A DNA stretch of 16,524 nt from NCBI GenBank assembly GCA_964439435.1, contig CAYTOF010000048.1, forward strand, positions 1 to 16,524, in the 5' to 3' direction. Position numbers and translations under genes: made by a program. The stretch comes from CAYTOF01 sp964439435. GTDB lineage: Bacteria; Bacillota; Clostridia; Oscillospirales; QAMX01. Shown one piece after another: positions 13,410-16,524 of the stretch (within the stretch, counting starts at the first letter, position 1; every line of letters begins with the position of its first letter). The notes under the pieces were generated by a model. The model had not been told where the DNA came from. It ran no database searches and saw nothing but the letters and a program-made list of their open reading frames with translations.

Positions 13410-15191
13410 TTAGAGTTTACCTCCCTCAGTTGCTATACCTTCAAGTGCATCAATCTCAGATATCATCAGGTTGGCAATTTCTGCATATCTTTTTTCATAA
13501 TTATCTTCATCGGCATCTTTAGCGCGGCCAATGGATTCCCGTGATGAAATACCGAAAAGTGCATCCATTTTGACATCTCGCAAAAGAGCTTTGTCACAGT
13601 GGTCATTATAATCAAGTATCAATTTTAAAAGCGCAAACTGTTTTGCAGGAGTACTATAGCTGTCAGTTTCAGAAAAAGCATCTTGTTGTAAGAAATCCTC
13701 TCTGATCATTCTTGCAGTTTCCATAACTAATCTGTCATGTGCAGAAAGAGCGTCTATACCAACAAGACGGACTATTTCCTCTAATTCGCTTTCTTGTTGA
13801 AGTATGTTCATGGCTCTTTCTCTATTTTTGCGATAATCCGGGTTGACTTTATTTTCATACCAGGGTGTAACACGATCAAGATAGAGAGAATAGCTGTTGA
13901 GCCAACTGATAGCAGGAAAATGCCGACGATATGCAAGTTGGTCATCAAGACCCCAAAAAACCTTGACAATTCGTAATGTGGCTTGAGAGACAGGCTCTGA
14001 GATATCGCCACCGGCTGGGGAAACAGCTCCGATAGAGGAAAGAGATGCGTGTCTTTCCCCGCTACCCAAACAAACAACGCGTCCTGAACGCTCATAAAAC
14101 TGGGCTATACGTGACGTAAGATAAGCAGGATAGCCTTCTTCTCCGGGCATTTCCTCCAAACGACCGGACATCTCGCGCAAAGCTTCTGCCCAACGCGATG
14201 TCGAGTCAGCTATAATGGCAACATCATGTCCCATGTCACGAAAATATTCGCCGATAGTAATCCCGGTATAAATAGAAGCTTCTCGTGCGGCAACAGGCAT
14301 ATCTGAAGTGTTAGCAATTAAAACGGTGCGTTTCATCAAACTTTCGCCTGTTTTAGGATCTTTTAGCTTAGGGAACTCTGTCAAAACATCTGTCATTTCA
14401 TTTCCGCGTTCGCCACAGCCTATATATATTACTATGTCAACATCACTCCATTTAGCAAGTTGATGCTGGACGACTGTTTTACCGCTTCCAAAAGGACCGG
14501 GGATGGCAGCGGTGCCACCTTTGGCGATTGGGAAAAAAGTATCAATATTGCGTTGTCCTGTTACGAGAGGTAGATCGGGTGCAAGCTTATATTTTACAGG
14601 TCTAGCACGCCTGACAGGCCATTTACTGAGCATTGATAAGTCGATAACTGTGTTGTCTTTCAATTGGATTTTAGCGATAGTATCGGTAATTGTAAAAGAA
14701 CCGGAATAAATTTCAACAATCTCACCTTCGATACCATGAGGAACAAGAATTCTGTGTTCGATCACAAGAGTTTCATCTACCGTGCCGAGTATATCCCCGG
14801 GAACAACACGAGTTTTTTTCGCGACTGAAGGAGTGAAGTCCCATTTTTTGTCACGGTTCAATGCCGGCACATCGACACCTCGTTTAATAGTAGGGCCGGT
14901 AAGAGTGCGAAGTAGTTCCAAAGGCCTCTGAATGCCGTCGAAAATCGTTTCGAGCATACCGGGAGCAAGTTCGACAGACAACGCCGCTCCGGTTGTTTGT
15001 ACAACAGCACCAGGAGCAAGGCCAGAAGTTTCTTCGTATACTTGAATAGAGGCGCGGTCACCGCGCATTTCAATTATTTCTCCGATAAGCCGATCAGACC
15101 CAACACGTACAACATCGAACATATTAGCTTCGGACAGTCCTTCAGCAACCACGAGTGGGCCTGACACTTTAACTACTCTTCCATGTCCCAT
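13410..15191 (-). CDS. atpA: V/A-type ATPase subunit A (catalytic)
   Basis: Subunit A carries the ATP hydrolysis/synthesis site of the V/A-ATPase. The 593-residue product has the length and motif order of the family: N-terminal barrel with GRVVKVSGPLVVAEGL, the family-specific bulge (about 110-190, including PSVAKKTRVVPGDILGTV and the PHGIEGEIVEI segment), Walker A GPFGSGKT (232-239), GERGNE with catalytic Glu261, Walker B VAIIADS (324-330) and the signature beginning TSRWAEALREMSGRLEEMPG. AAAGGTG lies upstream of the ATG at 15191. It is separated from subunit F by 50 bases and abuts subunit B. Whether the enzyme moves protons or sodium, and in which direction it runs, depends on the K and I subunits, which are outside the window. 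Confidence 0.98.
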   Translation of the reverse strand: MGHGRVVKVSGPLVVAEGLSEANMFDVVRVGSDRLIGEIIEMRGDRASIQVYEETSGLAPGAVVQTTGAALSVELAPGMLETIFDGIQRPLELLRTLTGPTIKRGVDVPALNRDKKWDFTPSVAKKTRVVPGDILGTVDETLVIEHRILVPHGIEGEIVEIYSGSFTITDTIAKIQLKDNTVIDLSMLSKWPVRRARPVKYKLAPDLPLVTGQRNIDTFFPIAKGGTAAIPGPFGSGKTVVQHQLAKWSDVDIVIYIGCGERGNEMTDVLTEFPKLKDPKTGESLMKRTVLIANTSDMPVAAREASIYTGITIGEYFRDMGHDVAIIADSTSRWAEALREMSGRLEEMPGEEGYPAYLTSRIAQFYERSGRVVCLGSGERHASLSSIGAVSPAGGDISEPVSQATLRIVKVFWGLDDQLAYRRHFPAISWLNSYSLYLDRVTPWYENKVNPDYRKNRERAMNILQQESELEEIVRLVGIDALSAHDRLVMETARMIREDFLQQDAFSETDSYSTPAKQFALLKLILDYNDHCDKALLRDVKMDALFGISSRESIGRAKDADEDNYEKRYAEIANLMISEIDALEGIATEGGKL

Positions 15192-15241
15192 AGATTAACA
15201 CCTTTCATAATAGACTCATTTGGATATGTGCAATTCGCATA

Positions 15242-15571
15242 TCACTGCTCAATTGTTGGACTTATAATGTCTACACCTACAGCTCGCTCGATGCTGGCTT
15301 TTAAATTGGAAGAGCCGATACCAAGAGAGCCTTCTTTTCCCGGAATCAAGATTATAGCGGGGGAGAGTCGGTCTTTATAAATCTCAATGTCATCGCGAAC
15401 CAGTACTGCAGCTTGCTCTGTAACGAAAATAATAGAGACATCGTCCCTACGCGCAAGAGAATGCAGAACTGTGCGTATTTCATCTTGTGTCGACGCAGGA
15501 GATATTTCAATACCTATGGCCTGCAGACCGATAATAGAGTCATAGTCACCAACTGCGGCAATTTTAGACAT
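15242..15571 (-). CDS. atpF: V/A-type ATPase subunit F
   Basis: Subunit F (NtpG in Enterococcus hirae) binds subunit D in the central stalk and modulates catalysis. The 109-residue protein has the family features: an N-terminal beta strand (KIAAVGDYDSIIGLQAIGIE), VSIIFVTEQAAV in the middle and AIILIPGKEG followed by a glycine-serine loop and an AVG-containing C-terminal helix (ERAVGVDI). GGAGGAG precedes the ATG at 15571. It sits between subunits C and A, the position of subunit F in clostridial and enterococcal operons. A 77-base AT-rich spacer separates it from C. Confidence 0.93.
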   Translation of the reverse strand: MSKIAAVGDYDSIIGLQAIGIEISPASTQDEIRTVLHSLARRDDVSIIFVTEQAAVLVRDDIEIYKDRLSPAIILIPGKEGSLGIGSSNLKASIERAVGVDIISPTIEQ

Positions 15572-15648
15572 ATTCTCCTCCGTTGTTATTTTTTAAATTT
15601 AAACAAGAAAAAATGAATGGGTTTGTAAAAAAAATATAGTGCATCCGC

Positions 15649-16524
15649 TCAGGATAGACCTAGCCGGTGTTCAATTATATCAATTGGAGTTGATGAAAGC
15701 TTTCCGGCTATAGCAATACGTATTTTTGAAAATTCTTCTTCCCTAGTTGCTATATAAGAAATTAAAATTTCCGGTCCGAATGGAATAAAATTGATGTTTT
15801 CAAAAAATCTCCGTCTTAGAGCAGACAGTTCAAGCTCAAAATCAGTAAGTGTGTTCTTAGAACTTGCAGTCAAAGCAGGCTCAAAGTCTGTACCTTCGTA
15901 TAATGAGTCGAGATTTTGAGATTTCATTGCAGAAAGTATTGAAGTAGAAGGAATACTTCCCAATTCTACAAGGGTTAAAGGTGCAAGCTGAACGCCATTT
16001 CTAATTTTTGATAATCGAACAGCTGATTTTAAGTTAGCAATATCTGCCAAAAGGTTTGAATAAGAAACGAGATAATCAGACTTAGATGTTCTTGCATAAG
16101 AATCCGAGACAAATAGTTGTGCCTGATCAAGTACGAAATCGGACTTTTGTGCATCATTTGTTTCATCTAAAATGTCACAAGCGTTCTTATATGCGGCACT
16201 CCAATGCTCGGATAAGTCTTTGCCCTCATTTTGAAGAAATTCTCTCAACTTCGCAGGAGAGTAAGTGCCTCCGTTTAACAACATAGCCGTGTGAGAACTT
16301 TTACTCTCTTTAACCAGTGATTTGATATTGTGGCAGTCTATCGGCACTCTGAAAAAGCTCACCAAGTCGGTTGATTCACTTAGAGTTGCGACAAAATCAT
16401 AAAGATTTGCGCGAACCTCACTTAGCAACTCAGATAACTTATAAAGCGCTTTAGAAGGTGTATAAGTGGAAAAATCATAATTTGGCATATCAATGCCGCA
16501 CTCAGAAAGTACTCTAAGCGCGTC
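15649..16524 (-). CDS. atpC: V/A-type ATPase subunit C, C-terminal part (5' end outside window)
   Basis: Subunit C (homologue of eukaryotic subunit d) is the funnel-shaped socket joining the central stalk D/F to the membrane K ring. The reading frame continues to the right edge of the window, where the preceding residues read DALRVLSECGIDMPNY, so the Met at 16488 is internal and about 50 residues are missing. The visible 291 residues are mostly helical. They include the recurring family elements YLVSYSNLLADIANLKSAVR (residues in the middle), LVELGSIP and the C-terminal PFGPEILISYIATREEEFSKIRIAIAGKL segment. That last block, with NLK and IR(I/L), is highly characteristic of subunit C/AC39. The position upstream of F, A, B and D confirms it. 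Confidence 0.92.
   Translation of the reverse strand, partial: DALRVLSECGIDMPNYDFSTYTPSKALYKLSELLSEVRANLYDFVATLSESTDLVSFFRVPIDCHNIKSLVKESKSSHTAMLLNGGTYSPAKLREFLQNEGKDLSEHWSAAYKNACDILDETNDAQKSDFVLDQAQLFVSDSYARTSKSDYLVSYSNLLADIANLKSAVRLSKIRNGVQLAPLTLVELGSIPSTSILSAMKSQNLDSLYEGTDFEPALTASSKNTLTDFELELSALRRRFFENINFIPFGPEILISYIATREEEFSKIRIAIAGKLSSTPIDIIEHRLGLS

Noticed and set aside
1..16524. Mobile element, CRISPR array, toxin-antitoxin or defence island
   Set aside because: No transposase, integrase, direct-repeat array or long terminal inverted repeats were seen; all genes but the HlyD-like, DivIVA-like and DUF6873-like ones fit core housekeeping families.

Overview
The window is AT-rich, densely packed chromosomal DNA, most likely from an anaerobic low-GC Firmicute of the class Clostridia. 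Four things point there: the order HlyD-like protein, sepF, yggT, divIVA, lspA, rluD; a catabolic-type V/A-ATPase operon in the order C-F-A-B-D; an ECF-type thiamine transporter gene thiT behind a TPP riboswitch; and Firmicute-type ribosome binding sites. I see no mobile element, CRISPR array, tRNA or rRNA. The genus cannot be fixed from the sequence alone.

Layout. Positions 1-5383 (+) hold the 3' end of miaA, then hfq, a membrane-anchored HlyD-like adaptor, sepF (with its own promoter), yggT, a long divIVA-like gene, lspA and rluD. This is an RNA-modification/RNA-chaperone end joined to a division-site and cell-envelope cluster. ylmE and ylmH, often found beside sepF and yggT, are absent here. 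Positions 5351-7887 (+) form a thiamine unit: a promoter inside the end of rluD, a TPP riboswitch that probably hides the thiT ribosome binding site, thiT, a Cof-type HAD phosphatase, and an uncharacterised protein resembling the DUF6873 (GME-fold) family. It ends at a bidirectional terminator shared with the convergent gene nth (-). nth and glyA diverge from a 158-base region carrying a good promoter on each strand; glyA is followed by rarA (+). Positions 11301-16524 (-) hold a terminator and then, in transcription order from the right edge, V/A-ATPase subunits C (cut by the window), F, A, B and D.

How the genes work together. SepF, YggT and the DivIVA-like protein are expected at the division site, and LspA matures lipoproteins in the same membrane. 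ThiT imports thiamine when the riboswitch reports low TPP, and the downstream HAD enzyme may be co-transcribed. Subunits A and B form the catalytic headpiece of the ATPase, D and F the central stalk, and C the link to the membrane rotor. The A-B and B-D junctions are stop codons directly abutting starts, which fits coupled translation.

No obvious new defence or mobile system is present. The most unusual points are the architecture of the TPP riboswitch (no local P1, but a distant perfect P1 partner beyond an extra hairpin), the uncharacterised DUF6873-like protein, and the unusual ends or lengths of LspA and DivIVA.
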